In this document: positions 1 to 9,440 of the stretch, in pieces
Layout of the letters: the number at the start of each line of letters is the position of its first letter
Position numbering within the stretch: position 1 is the stretch's first letter
Source of the DNA: Anthostomella pinea
Taxonomy: Eukaryota > Ascomycota > Sordariomycetes > Xylariales > Xylariaceae
DNA: 64,000 bases
Assembly: GCA_963556695.1 (NCBI GenBank)
Contig: CAUWAG010000020.1
Location: 1,364,001 to 1,428,000 of the forward strand
Direction of reading: 5' to 3'
Translations under genes and position numbers: made by a program
Notes under the pieces: model-generated
Seen by the model: only the letters and a program-made list of their open reading frames with translations
Database searches by the model: none
Told to the model about the DNA's origin: nothing

Positions 1-1159
1 GAAAAGCCTCTAGGACGAACTCACTCGGAATGCAATGCGGAGGCCGTTCAACTCAGCGATATGGGCAACCTATGTTTAGCCCAGACTCATGGGTACTGCT
101 CTAGGTACAGTTGCAAGTAGTCAGCACGGACGATTGTCCACACACATGACCGGCGTCCGGGACAGGCTGCCCCCAGGGACATGTAGAACAAGATGGTAGA
201 ATCAGTGGATACTGCTGCAAAACCCCCTTCCATTTTCCTGAGAAGGCTTGAACTTGGCTGACAGTTGTGCTGTTCCTGCAGATACGTTTTGCTTCTGATT
301 GTCAAGATGCGCCACCTAAGACCTTTTACACCCCTACAGCAGCGGCATCACCACGACCGTCATCGAGCCCATGATCGAGCGAGCACCACCCCCGCGGCAA
401 AGCGACCCTACAGATCTACCTTCGCAGACCGAAACTCCTTTTGGCTAGCAAGGCAAGTACGAATGACAGAGGCGGTCTGATCTTTCCCGCGTCGCTACCC
501 AAACTTTCGCAGAAAGGGGCTCGGGGGCTGGATGTCTGGTCCGCATCAGCGTCCCCAGAGCAGATTTATCAGGTTGACGAATCACGATCACGACGCCGCC
601 ACCATTTTGCTGAGTAAGGAGGCCTCAGAAGATACAATTGGATTGAATTGTTTGAGTCGTGCCGTGGTGCAACGAACCCAGACTTGGATAGGGATGACCT
701 CATTTCGCCTCCCCCCCCTCCTCCTCACCACTCGATACTACCCTCTATATAGATCGGTAGCCCTACCGTCAAGTGGACAATACATGTGCGTTGCCTTTTC
801 CGTTCGATTCGGTTTGGGACTCGCCGCCATCATAGCACCCAAGACATGATCTACCGCAGCTCGAGATGTATCGCGGCTAACGTGCTGCGCGGTGAATTTG
901 CCCGAGTACCTGCCTTGCATCACCGAAGCTGATACAATTTTGATTATATTCCGCGGTGAGTATCTATTTGGATGCCAGACGCACCGAATCATCGGCTCAA
1001 GCTGCTGGTAGATTGCTGACAACCAACAGGATGAAGGCTATCACATTCGTTGCGCTGGGCCCCCAGGCCTCATAACCTACCAGAAGGCGTCTCCTACGCC
1101 GACGGTAGGAGACACCGACGGGTTGCACCATCCAGACCAGCGCATTTTACCAGACATCG
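1..1159. other. No gene recognised
   Basis: Both strands hold only short open frames with no recognisable domain, and none of them combines a plausible start with coding-like composition. The right edge runs into the decayed 5' part of the CE15 esterase remnant. Confidence 0.5.
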
Positions 1160-2078
1160 ATGAAACTACCAGATCCGTCCTTGCTCGCCAACGTGAAAAC
1201 GTGAAACGTCTGACGGTCTAACTAGGTACCAAGAACGAATGGGCCTGCCAGAGGGGCACCAAGCCAGCTACGCCAACAAACGGTCTCTACCACCGCCTCG
1301 GGACCATGATCACCATCAAGTCTACCGATGGAGGCAAGCCCGCGTCCTCCCGCCGTCACACTCGAGCTCCCAAGCGGCAACGGCCCGTTCCCAGCATTCA
1401 TCGCCTACGAGGAGACCTCCATTCCCATCAAAGCCGGGATCGCCATCATAACCTTCCCGAACCACGATGCCGCTGCTAACGAGCCCCGCGGCAAGGGCAA
1501 CTTATACGACACGGACGGGAATTCAAAACCAGCGGGTGGCCTCATGACCTGGCGTGTGTCGCGTGATCAACGCCCTCGAACAGCTCGGCCCGCCACGACC
1601 AAGATCGACACCAAGCGCTTCGGCGTGACGAGCTGCTCGCGCAATGGCAAGGGCGCGCTCATCGCCGGCGCCTTTGACGACCGCATCGCCCTCGTACTGC
1701 CTCAGGAGGGCGGCTCAAGCGGGCTGGGCTGTTGGCGCGTCATGGCCGACTTCAAGAAGAGCGACACGTCTACCGAGGCGACGCAGATCATCACAGGCGA
1801 TTCGTGGTTCACGACCTCGTTCACTCCGTACGCGCGCGCCCAACAAGGCCGTGTTGCCCTACGACCACCACATGCTCATGGCGCTCGTCGCGCCGCACGC
1901 CCTGCTCGTCATCGAGACCTCGAGCATCGACTACCTGGGCCTGGGTGCCAACAACTCGTACGGCTGCTCCATCGTGGGGGGGGGCATGGTCTTCGAGTGG
2001 CTCGGGCCAGCGACTCGATGGGTGTCACGCAGGCCTGCCACGGGCAGCGTTCGTCATAATCCAATCAATCCAATCTGA
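1160..2078 (+). pseudogene. CE15 glucuronoyl methylesterase remnant
   Basis: CE15 enzymes are secreted and cleave the ester between lignin alcohols and 4-O-methyl-glucuronic acid of xylan. Family-like sequence appears in three reading frames in turn. An N-terminal piece with a KLPDP stretch lies near 1165 and a KNEWACQR / STDGGKP stretch at about 1228-1335. The middle follows (LPSGNGPFPAFIAYEE, then the nucleophile motif SCSRNGKG near 1635). The C-terminal part (PYDHHMLMALVAPHALLVIE, carrying the expected catalytic-His region, then DYLGLGANNSYGC) sits in another frame from about 1840. The frame changes occur near 1335 and 1835. Neither interval is long enough for a fungal intron, and a stop lies near 1199. 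I therefore read it as a broken gene. A secretion signal and any cellulose-binding module are not recognisable upstream. Confidence 0.75.
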
Positions 2079-2588
2079 GCCCTCCTAACTGGATAAGATT
2101 GTGATGACTAAGCAATCCAATCCAATCTGGCCATCTCTAACTTGATTGGATCGTTTGACTGTCGGATCCTAACGCCGATCCTCCGAACCAATCAGATGCC
2201 AGTCCTGGTACGGCCAGCTATACACCAGCCACACTACCATATATCCCACACCCACCACCACTACATCACCCTCAGCTACCCGACTATGGTCTGCATTAGG
2301 CTCCGCAGTGGGTCGGGGTGTAGCCTGTGTGGAAGTGTCCTCACGCTCATTTACTTGTCCCCTAGGAGTAGCAGATCGTGCTTCTTCCTCATCCACCTCG
2401 CTGCCCCACGACCGAAAACTGACAGTCGCGTCCACCATATCCACACATCACCAGGTGGGACGTGCCATCCTTGTTATATAAGGTGCACGGATAACAGTCA
2501 AACATTCCAATCCGAGCACCTTCGGATTGGATTGCAGTTAGCGAGGGGACCTTCGGATTAGATCGGGTTGATTGGATTGAGTCCTTTA
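2050..2588. repeat. Candidate MITE-like element with ~100-bp imperfect inverted ends
   Basis: The left part (2057-2160) contains AATCCAATCAATCCAATCT, later GCAATCCAATCCAATCTGG, then GTTTGACTGT. The reverse complement of the right part (2485-2580) has the same three blocks in the same order and spacing class. This makes long, diverged terminal inverted repeats around about 330 bp of unrelated sequence without a coding frame. No target duplication could be fixed. It starts inside the 3' end of the CE15 remnant, so it may have helped to break that gene. Confidence 0.5.
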
Positions 2589-3140
2589 ATTGATTGCGAA
2601 TACTTGGGTTAAGTCGAACGCTGGCCACGGGTGGCAGGGCAGCTCGCAGAACTCCAAGGTGGCTGCATCCACGACGAAGCTCCTGCTTGCTGTGACTGCG
2701 CATACCGGTGACTGCGCCGATGTTGTCAAGAAGGACGGCCGGGGCGTGACCGACTTTTCGTTAGGGTTACATGCGACAAGTAATCCCTTATCACTAGTGC
2801 CGACCATTGGCCTCATCTTATTATGCGCCCAAGAGGGGCATCTCGGCGTAGAGTCATACGGAATGTTGAATATCTCCAGACTCAAGGAGATAGAAAGAAA
2901 GCCCATATGTTCTTTTCGCATAGCTGAGTGATGTATGTAAAAACACACCTCACTGTTAGACTGACTTATGTCCAGTACACCAATGCGCTTAGATGATCTC
3001 GACGACTACAAGTCTACAACCACAGCAAGCAGCCCATGTCTTGAACAGGACTGTGGAGAGAAAGACCCGTCAAACCGAGAGAAACAGACGTGATCATCCA
3101 GTTACAGCGACAACGGGACCAAATCAGACACGAGGACTCC
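2589..3140. other. Intergenic, 5' flank of acyltransferase
   Basis: Only short frames without recognisable domains. It presumably contains the promoter and leader of the gene starting at 3141. No clear TATA element was seen. Confidence 0.4.
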
Positions 3141-4880
3141 ATGAGCGAGATAGGGTGCCGCGTGGTGTCGACCCGGAGGGTATTCCCAGCAACAGCTCTG
3201 CAAGAGCCAACAGTAACCAAACTATCTATCATCGACGCATCAATCGCAAGACTCTCCCCATGCGGGGCAACCTGGTTCTACGACCGCGCCGAAGGCATCG
3301 ATGTCCATGATCCCCTTCTCTTCCGCCATCTAGAAGAAGCCCTACGGCAGACCCTAGACGACTACCCGCACTACGCCGGCCAACTGCAATGGGCCACCAA
3401 AGAGCAAGTAGCAGGCGACGCGAACCCTCGCCACACCGGCCGCCCAGTCGTCGTCTACAGCACCCCCGCCGACCCCGGAATCGAGCTGGTCATTGCAGAA
3501 GACAGCCGGGAGCTGAGCTCACTGGTGCCTAGTCTGGAAGAGCGGTCGACGACGAAGCTGTGGAATGCGACAGACTTCCCGCAGGATGACTTCCTCCCCA
3601 AGACGCCCATTGCCCTCTCCCCCCTGGCGAGTTTCACAGGCCGACCGGCCATGGCTGCTCAGCTGACGGCTTTCGCGTGTGGTGGATTCGCAGTCGGCGT
3701 CAAGATCGCGCACTGCTTGTCTGACGCTATGTGTCTGCTGCAGTTCGTACATGCGTGGGCGGCTCGGTCGCAGACGCTGTTCGGGGCTCAAGATGCGGCG
3801 GCATCCGTCTCTGTGAAAACTCCCGCAAAGCCGCTATTCGATCCCGCACAGCTCGACCAGCATGCCGGTCTCACCGCCGACGGACTCGAGCCCGACGCCG
3901 AGAAGGTGCGCAAGGCAAGAGCCCTGCCCATGCACCGTTTCGACTGGTGGGCGACAGGCGCGACCGGATACCCAAGCTGGGCCCTCCCATCCTCCAAGGC
4001 GACCATGCCACCACCCGAAGAGCTGCGCCATCTGGAGCTGAGCCCGTCGACCCATCCGCCTTGGCCGACGTGGAACGCAGCAGCCCTCGTAGAACATGTA
4101 CAGATCCGCTTCGGCGCCGAAGAAGTCGCGCGCCTGAAGGGGGCCGCCGAGAATAGCCTGCCAGAAGCCCTCCACGGCCAGCGAATCTCGCGCCAGGACG
4201 CCGTCCTGGGACTCATCTGGATCCTGATCAACCGCGCGCGGCAGCAGCAGCACCACACCGACAACAACAACAACAACAACAACAACAACCAAGACGAGCC
4301 CGTCTACATGGACATCACCCTCGGGCTGCGCAGCCGCGTCGACCCACCGCTCCCAGACAGCTTCGTCGGGTCACCCATCCTCCTGGGCTACATAAGCAAG
4401 CCGACCGGCTTCGAGGCCAGCACCGCGCCGCTCGGTTCGGTCGCGGGCTCGATACGGCAGATGATGTCCCGGTTCACGCCCGATGCCATGGCCGCGTACC
4501 TCCACGACGCGGCGCACGAGGTCAGTCCCCAGCGGCTGTGGCAGGCGTTCCTGGGCTCGCGCCACACGCTCGTCACGTCGTGGGCGCGGGCGCGCGCGTA
4601 CGAGGTCGACTTCTTTTCCGGGTTCGGGGAGGAGGAAGGGCGACTGGCGCGGTATGTGCAGGGCATGATGCCGAAAATGGACGGTCTGGTCCAAGTCATG
4701 GATGTTGCGGACACGGGGGATTTTGATATCAGCTTGTGTCTGGAGAAGGAGGCTATGCAGAGATTGGTCCGGGATCCTGTGCTCAGGGCCTTCGAGGGTA
4801 AGCTTGCGGGCGTCTGGGGAGGGTCCGTATACGGCAGACCAGAGAGCAATTTGTCTCAGGAGGAAAATGAGCCGTCATAA
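3141..4880 (+). CDS. BAHD-type acyltransferase (fungal transferase family)
   Basis: Single-exon gene of 579 codons. BAHD enzymes move an acyl group from an acyl-CoA to an alcohol or amine, typically in secondary metabolism or detoxification. The catalytic motif HCLSD (HxxxD; His about residue 191) lies at 3711-3725 in the context VGVKIAHCLSDAM. The family's second motif, DFGWG, is represented only by the weak EVDFFSGFG stretch near 4600. The C-terminal DFDISLCLEKEAM segment is typical of fungal members. The frame is open further upstream, but ATG 3141 is the first ATG and places SEIGCRVVSTRRVFP at the N terminus, as in relatives. A run of 11 Asn encoded by an (AAC)n tract lies at 4260-4290, probably a surface loop. 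The substrate cannot be inferred; no biosynthetic backbone gene is adjacent. Confidence 0.88.
   Translation: MSEIGCRVVSTRRVFPATALQEPTVTKLSIIDASIARLSPCGATWFYDRAEGIDVHDPLLFRHLEEALRQTLDDYPHYAGQLQWATKEQVAGDANPRHTGRPVVVYSTPADPGIELVIAEDSRELSSLVPSLEERSTTKLWNATDFPQDDFLPKTPIALSPLASFTGRPAMAAQLTAFACGGFAVGVKIAHCLSDAMCLLQFVHAWAARSQTLFGAQDAAASVSVKTPAKPLFDPAQLDQHAGLTADGLEPDAEKVRKARALPMHRFDWWATGATGYPSWALPSSKATMPPPEELRHLELSPSTHPPWPTWNAAALVEHVQIRFGAEEVARLKGAAENSLPEALHGQRISRQDAVLGLIWILINRARQQQHHTDNNNNNNNNNQDEPVYMDITLGLRSRVDPPLPDSFVGSPILLGYISKPTGFEASTAPLGSVAGSIRQMMSRFTPDAMAAYLHDAAHEVSPQRLWQAFLGSRHTLVTSWARARAYEVDFFSGFGEEEGRLARYVQGMMPKMDGLVQVMDVADTGDFDISLCLEKEAMQRLVRDPVLRAFEGKLAGVWGGSVYGRPESNLSQEENEPS
4260..4290 (+). 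repeat. (AAC)n microsatellite encoding poly-Asn
   Basis: About ten AAC triplets in frame inside the acyltransferase gene; a length-variable site by nature. Confidence 0.9.
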
Positions 4881-5435
4881 AAGGTGTGAGACCATTAGAT
4901 AGAAGGGCGGGCCAATACACTATAGAGCCCTGAACCACCTGTTGAGGATAGTTACCGTCATGCCGAACATGTCGACACGGAACGCGAGCAGTTGATTCGG
5001 TGGATCTCCATGACGGGGTATCGCGTATATAAACGTACCAGCAAAGCCGGACGTTCGTTTGACCCTGAACAGCGTACGCCCATCTTCTTCCGTATTTGCT
5101 ACACTCAGCCCTTATAAGTCTGCGTACGCGCATGTTGGCAAGTTTCTAGCAAACCAGTAAGATGATTAGAAATACTAGAATAATCACGTTAAAATAAGCA
5201 TTAAGGATGGCTAGGAAATATTTAACTGCTTATTCCGGTATGCTTAAAAAATTTACCGTAGTTTGCTAGAAGGGTCGTGTACGGAGACTTATAAGGGTTC
5301 AGTGTACCTCGATGAAGACGGTGAGTGACCTGTGTCTAGCGGAGCTTCGAGCGGCACGCCCAGTGTTCGGTGTGAACTCGGTGTGAAAACCCGCAGGACT
5401 TGTTGATGATCGTGTCAATCATCCCCATCCCTTAA
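4881..5435. other. Intergenic between convergent genes, holds a MITE
   Basis: The acyltransferase (plus) and the amine oxidase (minus) converge here. The only structure seen is the inverted-repeat element at 5100-5306. Confidence 0.5.
5100..5306. mobile_element. MITE, copy A
   Basis: About 207 bp with terminal inverted repeats: the left end reads TACACTCAGCCCTTATAAGT and the reverse complement of the right end reads TACACTGAACCCTTATAAGT, with similarity continuing through (G/C)CGTAC(G/A)CG and TCTAGCAAAC. It is non-coding. The interior includes CTGCTTATTCCGGTATG, shared with copy B. The outermost TA at both ends is compatible with a TA target duplication, as in Tc1/mariner-type MITEs; that superfamily is inferred. 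Confidence 0.85.
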
Positions 5436-6922
5436 TCACTGCCCAATACTCGTCCACCCCTTTACGACACCAAAGTCTATCACCTTCCCATCAGCGCCCC
5501 ATCTGTCCTGCACATCCCACCAGTCCCGATCAACCGCAGTCTCAGGCCTCCATCTGAACGCACGCCGAGTGCGCTCGTCCACCCGGCCCTCCAGGAACTC
5601 GCGCACGACTCGTCCCATCGCCGGCATCGTCTTGAAGCAGTGTCCGCTACCGCCCACAGCAAGGAGGAAGTTCCGCCTATCGGGGTCAGACTCGGACTCG
5701 GAGGAGCTCGGATGCCAGTCGATGAGCGGCATGCGGTCCGGCGTGTCCGCATCCCAGCAAATGCGCGCGAAGCTGAACGGCCGCTCTGCCAGCTGCGGCA
5801 TCGTCTCGCGCAGGAACGCGCGCACGCGGGCTTCGGACTCTAGGGGGATCTGCTGTTTGGCAAAAGGCCTGGAGCCTACGATTGACTTATTACCTGGCTT
5901 GATGCTTTTGTCGCTGTTATCGCTCCCGGAAGAATATATTGGGTTGATGTACCCCGGATGCTCGTCGCAGATCTTGAGCTCGTGCGTGTCAGCGGTAGGC
6001 TCCATAAAGAAGCCCTTCTCGATGTGGAAGAGCACGGGTAAGTCTTTATACAGCTTCGCTTCCTCGGGTGTCATTTTGATATGTGCCAACGTCCACGCTG
6101 TTGGCCTTAGCTGGTATTTCAGGTCAAGAAGGAAGTCGGCGTTGGCACCATTGGCGAGGATGGTGGTATGGGCAGTGTGGACAGTCCCATCGGCCGTCTT
6201 GACTCCTTGCAGGCGCCCTCCTCCCGCCCCTATTCGTTCGTCTTGTAGACCGGCTGTCTCGAATAGGAGCTCGACTACGTCTCCCCTGTGTCCAGTGATG
6301 AAGCGCGCACCAAGCTTCTCGGCCTCTTGCTTTGCCGCCACGACTGCACCCCGTGCAAACACCCAGCCCGCACCGGTTGGTTTCGAGAAGCCTCTCCAGC
6401 CTTTGAAATCACCAGTCAGAACACCTTCCGGCATTGTCCTTCGGAATCCTTCTGCAGAATCTAACTGCTGATATTCGGCCTCGTGGCCCCGGATGTCATC
6501 TAGCAGAGCGGCGTATGCATAATCCGATGAGGCCGCCATGACGTATCCCGTCCGATGGTAGAACGGCTTATACAGCGGATCGTTCAACCACGCCTCGGTG
6601 CAGATGTCGTGAAGGCGGTTCCATGCATAGGCCGAGTCTGTGTCCTCCTCAGACTGCGAACCTATGCGCTGTCAACAATGTCCAGGTGGAGTTTATGCAG
6701 ATGCCATTTCCCATCCAGACAAGTGAAAGTGGTCGAAGTAGAGTATGGAATACCTTCTTCCATGATCTTGTTGACATCATTCCCTGCCGCGATGCTGCTG
6801 GGCACCTCCTCCCCATCCAGAACCGTTATATCCGTGTAGCCATTCCTCGCGAGCTCAAGCGCGATGCTACAGCCCCAGGTTCCAGCACCGATTATCAGGA
6901 TGGAAGAGTCTTTTGAGAGCAT
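5436..6922 (-). CDS. Fructosyl-amine oxidase (amadoriase-like FAD oxidoreductase)
   Basis: Two exons: 6754-6922 and 5436-6661, with a 92-bp GT-AG intron at 6662-6753. The product is about 464 aa. These flavoenzymes oxidise fructosyl amino acids (Amadori products) to free amine, glucosone and hydrogen peroxide. The N terminus has the FAD dinucleotide motif GAGTWG (residues 12-17) followed by SSIAAGNDVNKIM, typical of the family. Splicing places the EEGSQSEEDTDSAYAWNRL stretch before NDPLYKPFYHRTGYVM. Other family blocks are LRPTAWTLAHIKM, IEKGFFMEPT, KICDEHPGYINP and FSFARICWDADTPDR. The Cys of RICW aligns with the residue that binds FAD covalently in sarcosine-oxidase relatives. It is slightly longer than usual (about 440 aa) because of a Ser-rich insertion near SSGSDNSDKS. 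No peroxisomal SKL-type end was seen (ends SIGQ). Confidence 0.92.
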
Positions 6923-7429
6923 CGTGTATGGTTAGAAAGCCCAACAGCAAGCGAGACCAATGACTTGGGATAACGATCTCATGAAAGTGCGGCTGAGATG
7001 AAGGTAAGGGAATGAATATGGGCATCGTCTGGTAGCTACACTGAACCCTCATAAGTATATCAAATCGGAAGAAGCACACTGGAATAAGCAACGAAAATAG
7101 CGTATCACACTAGAGCTGCTTATTCCGGTATTTCGAAATTTCCACGGGTAATGCGGAATATTATCAACATGGCGCGTATGGAGACTTATGAGGGCGGAGT
7201 GTACCCCGCGGACGGTGTCGCTGCCCCACCAGGAGCACTCTAGGCTGTCACAGCATAGCCGACGATATGCGAGGACAATGAATGGAAGAACGTTGAGCCC
7301 AGGATGATGCTAAATAAAGGACGAATATGCTTTGATTGTGGTGTTTTCATGCTACTGCAGACGAAAAAGTTAACCTCCTTGGAAGAACCCGACCTAGTCC
7401 TCTCAACATGTACCAGGGTTTTCACATGC
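6923..7429. other. Intergenic, holds a MITE
   Basis: 5' flank of the amine oxidase. MITE copy B lies at 7037-7203, so the native promoter is probably within about 115 bp of the start codon or beyond the element. The rest (7204-7429) shows nothing recognisable. Confidence 0.5.
7037..7203. mobile_element. MITE, copy B
   Basis: 167 bp. The left end TACACTGAACCCTCATAAGT and the reverse complement of the right end TACACTCCGCCCTCATAAGT match copies A and C. The interior shares GCACACTGG(A/G)ATAAGCA with copy C and GCTGCTTATTCCGGTAT with copy A. It sits about 115 bp upstream of the amine-oxidase start. Confidence 0.85.
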
Positions 7430-7439
7430 GACGCGCATG

Positions 7440-7996
7440 TTTTGTTTGTTTGTTTGTTTTTGTTTTGTTTTGTATTTATCGTGGGTGCAGTCCCTCAACA
7501 GGGCAAACCACGCCTCCCAGAGCCATTGCATCGCAAGGTTATAGAGGTGTCAGTCTAGATACATTCAGATCCGCGCACGAGCCTATCCTCGCTGTAGCGG
7601 TACCAATTTGGAGTGACCAGATGGTTTTAGTCAATACCCAAACACGATTCTGTCAGAAAAACCTCCTGTCCAGTGACAAAGCGACCCAGTGGACCTCAGT
7701 CCTCTGGTGTACACATCGTTCCAGTAGCCGTTTGATATATGTCGCATTGGTGGGTAAAATAGGTGTTTGTTATCTGCTAGCGAGGGAAACCACAAGGGGA
7801 AAAACCTCGCAGGAGTGGGTATTATGGAGACAAGCTGCTTGGCTATCGGGTTCTGCGATAAGGGGCCTCTCCACTGTCGTGTGCTGGTTGTCGACTCGCA
7901 CAAGCCGGGTCAGAAGGGGGCCATAACAGGATTCGAACCCACTTGTTCTCGTCGCCCACCGCACAAACGAGAACACAACCAGGCGCATTTGACCAT
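7440..7996 (-). mobile_element. Short SINE copy with LINE-like 3' tail
   Basis: The element is transcribed leftwards. Its 3' tail is the (CAAA/CAAAA)n run at 7440-7471. Its 5' head (7920-7996) is a tRNA-like sequence with the pol III B box GGTTCGAATCC on the minus strand. A 10-bp direct repeat GACGCGCATG flanks it (7430-7439 and 7997-8006), the mark of target-primed insertion. Compared with the copy at 60367-61714 the head lacks its outer ~15 nt (acceptor and part of the A box) and 793 bp of interior is replaced by about 4 nt at 7781. The 3' 150 bp resembles the LINE 3' end (see findings). Confidence 0.8.
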
Positions 7997-8006
7997 GACG
8001 CGCATG

Positions 8007-8700
8007 GCAGAAATGTTTCATGGTGCAGCACTCCTGACACCCAGCAGGTGAAATTCAGAAGTACCTTAAAGTAGTTAGAATGGTTATTCCTCTTGTCGCA
8101 TGAGCAAGACCTTGAGTGTTTATGGAATATATATTGCAGTGGAATAAGCTACTTCGAACATGCTTATCCCATTTTTCCACCGCTTTTATGCAGTCACATA
8201 CTTCTTGGATCTAGGTGATCGCATCGTTAACTTGATAAAGCATAGCTGTTAAGAACTAGTTACTAAGAAGGTGAATGAGAGCGCGATGAAAGAATAAAAC
8301 CGACATCTTTAAAGTGGTCAATGTTGCCACAGTCCTACAGCACATGTATGATGCGGAGATGTAAGATCACATGCGTCCAGCCTGCATCATTGACGCTAAA
8401 TTTGCGCAACCAGGTCTGGAGTAACCGTGCCACGGTTAAGAGGTTCTCCCCTTGCTCTAGACAACAACACACAACGAGTCCAGGACGCTGTGATAGCACA
8501 GAAATCATGATCAGACCATGGCTTTTCGGCGTGATTCAGTAGTGTCACACATTGCTGTGCCATTCAGGTGGAGCTTAGTGTGGTGACCCTTTTGTCACCC
8601 CTGAACCAATCACCGCCCTTCACAAAAATTGTTCGGACACTCACTCCGAGATGGCGTGTTCAGCACCCACAACGGCAAGTTCCTTCATCCAAACATCTCT
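8007..8700. other. Intergenic, no gene recognised
   Basis: No supported coding frame. A partial inverted pair (GTGGAATAAGC ... GCTTATCCCA, about 8147-8178) recalls the interior of the MITE family but the terminal repeats are absent. Confidence 0.4.
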
Positions 8701-8786
8701 GGGGGTGTAGCTCAGGGGTAGAGCGCTCGCTTTGCATCCTCTTCAATGCCTGCGAGAAGCCCAGGGTTCAAATCCCTGCTCCTCCA
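8701..8786 (+). tRNA. tRNA-Ala (anticodon UGC) with 14-nt intron
   Basis: Cloverleaf parts in order: acceptor GGGGGTG, TA, D-stem GCTC, loop AGGGGTA, GAGC, anticodon stem CTCGC, loop TTTGCA, intron 8737-8750, T38 at 8751, GCGAG, variable AAGCC, T-stem CAGGG, TTCAAAT, CCCTG, acceptor CTCCTCC and discriminator A. The mature length is 72 nt without CCA. The G3:U70 pair is the alanine identity element. The A box (TAGCTCAGGGGTA) and B box (GGTTCAAATCC) are intact, and the intron sits one base 3' of the anticodon as expected. One acceptor pair (T6-T67) is mismatched. Confidence 0.93.
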
Positions 8787-9440
8787 ACGATTTCCTTTTG
8801 TTCATTTTTAGTTTTGTTGGACTATTTCTTACCAGTATACTCCTCCTCTCCCCCTCCTGTCTTGCCTCAGCCGGTGTTCAATGGGGCCTGAGCGCGGCAT
8901 TGTCCTGCAATGTGCATGAGTTCGCAGTAATTCCAGCAACCAGCCGTCGGGTATCCAATGCAGCTGACCACGTCTATGAACTCTTCTACGTCACCGTCAT
9001 CCATCTGGACAGTTTCATTGCCAACTTCAAGTAGCAATCTCGCATGCATTTTTTACAGTATATATCTTCTAGTAAAGGTCATCAATGCGCCGTGGAGTCG
9101 CAGAGAATACATCTCTATTTGGCAGATATTGAGAACTCCGATGCCCCTGCTCTACAAGGCAATGGTCGAACCCCGCTGCTCGTGGCCACTAACACAGGCG
9201 CTGGGACAAATCATTCGGCATCCGATAGGCCGATGGTGTACCAGTAACTCTCAATGGCGCTTCGCCCCGTCTGGCGCTGTCACTTCATCCCGTGTCCATA
9301 GATTACAAGAGAGCATTTGTCTTATCCAGACTAGAGTAAAGAAAGGTACAGAGAACAGGTAGACGACACCAACTTTGCTCCTCAGTTTGCTCACACATAT
9401 CGCGAAGCTAAGACGCCCTGCTTGTATTCTGCAAATAATC
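8787..9440. other. Intergenic, 5' flank of oxidoreductase
   Basis: Starts with a T-rich run just after the tRNA (TTTCCTTTTGTTCATTTTTAG), compatible with pol III termination. No gene is recognised; the rest presumably holds the promoter of the next gene. Confidence 0.4.

Noticed and set aside
7920..8006. tRNA-like sequence with B box at the SINE head
   Set aside because: The anticodon arm cannot be folded convincingly and it is part of a repeated element with its own target duplication, so it is not listed as a tRNA gene.
8046..8200. Possible fourth MITE copy
   Set aside because: Only the interior hairpin words (GGAATAAGC / GCTTATCCC) are seen; the conserved 20-bp ends are missing.
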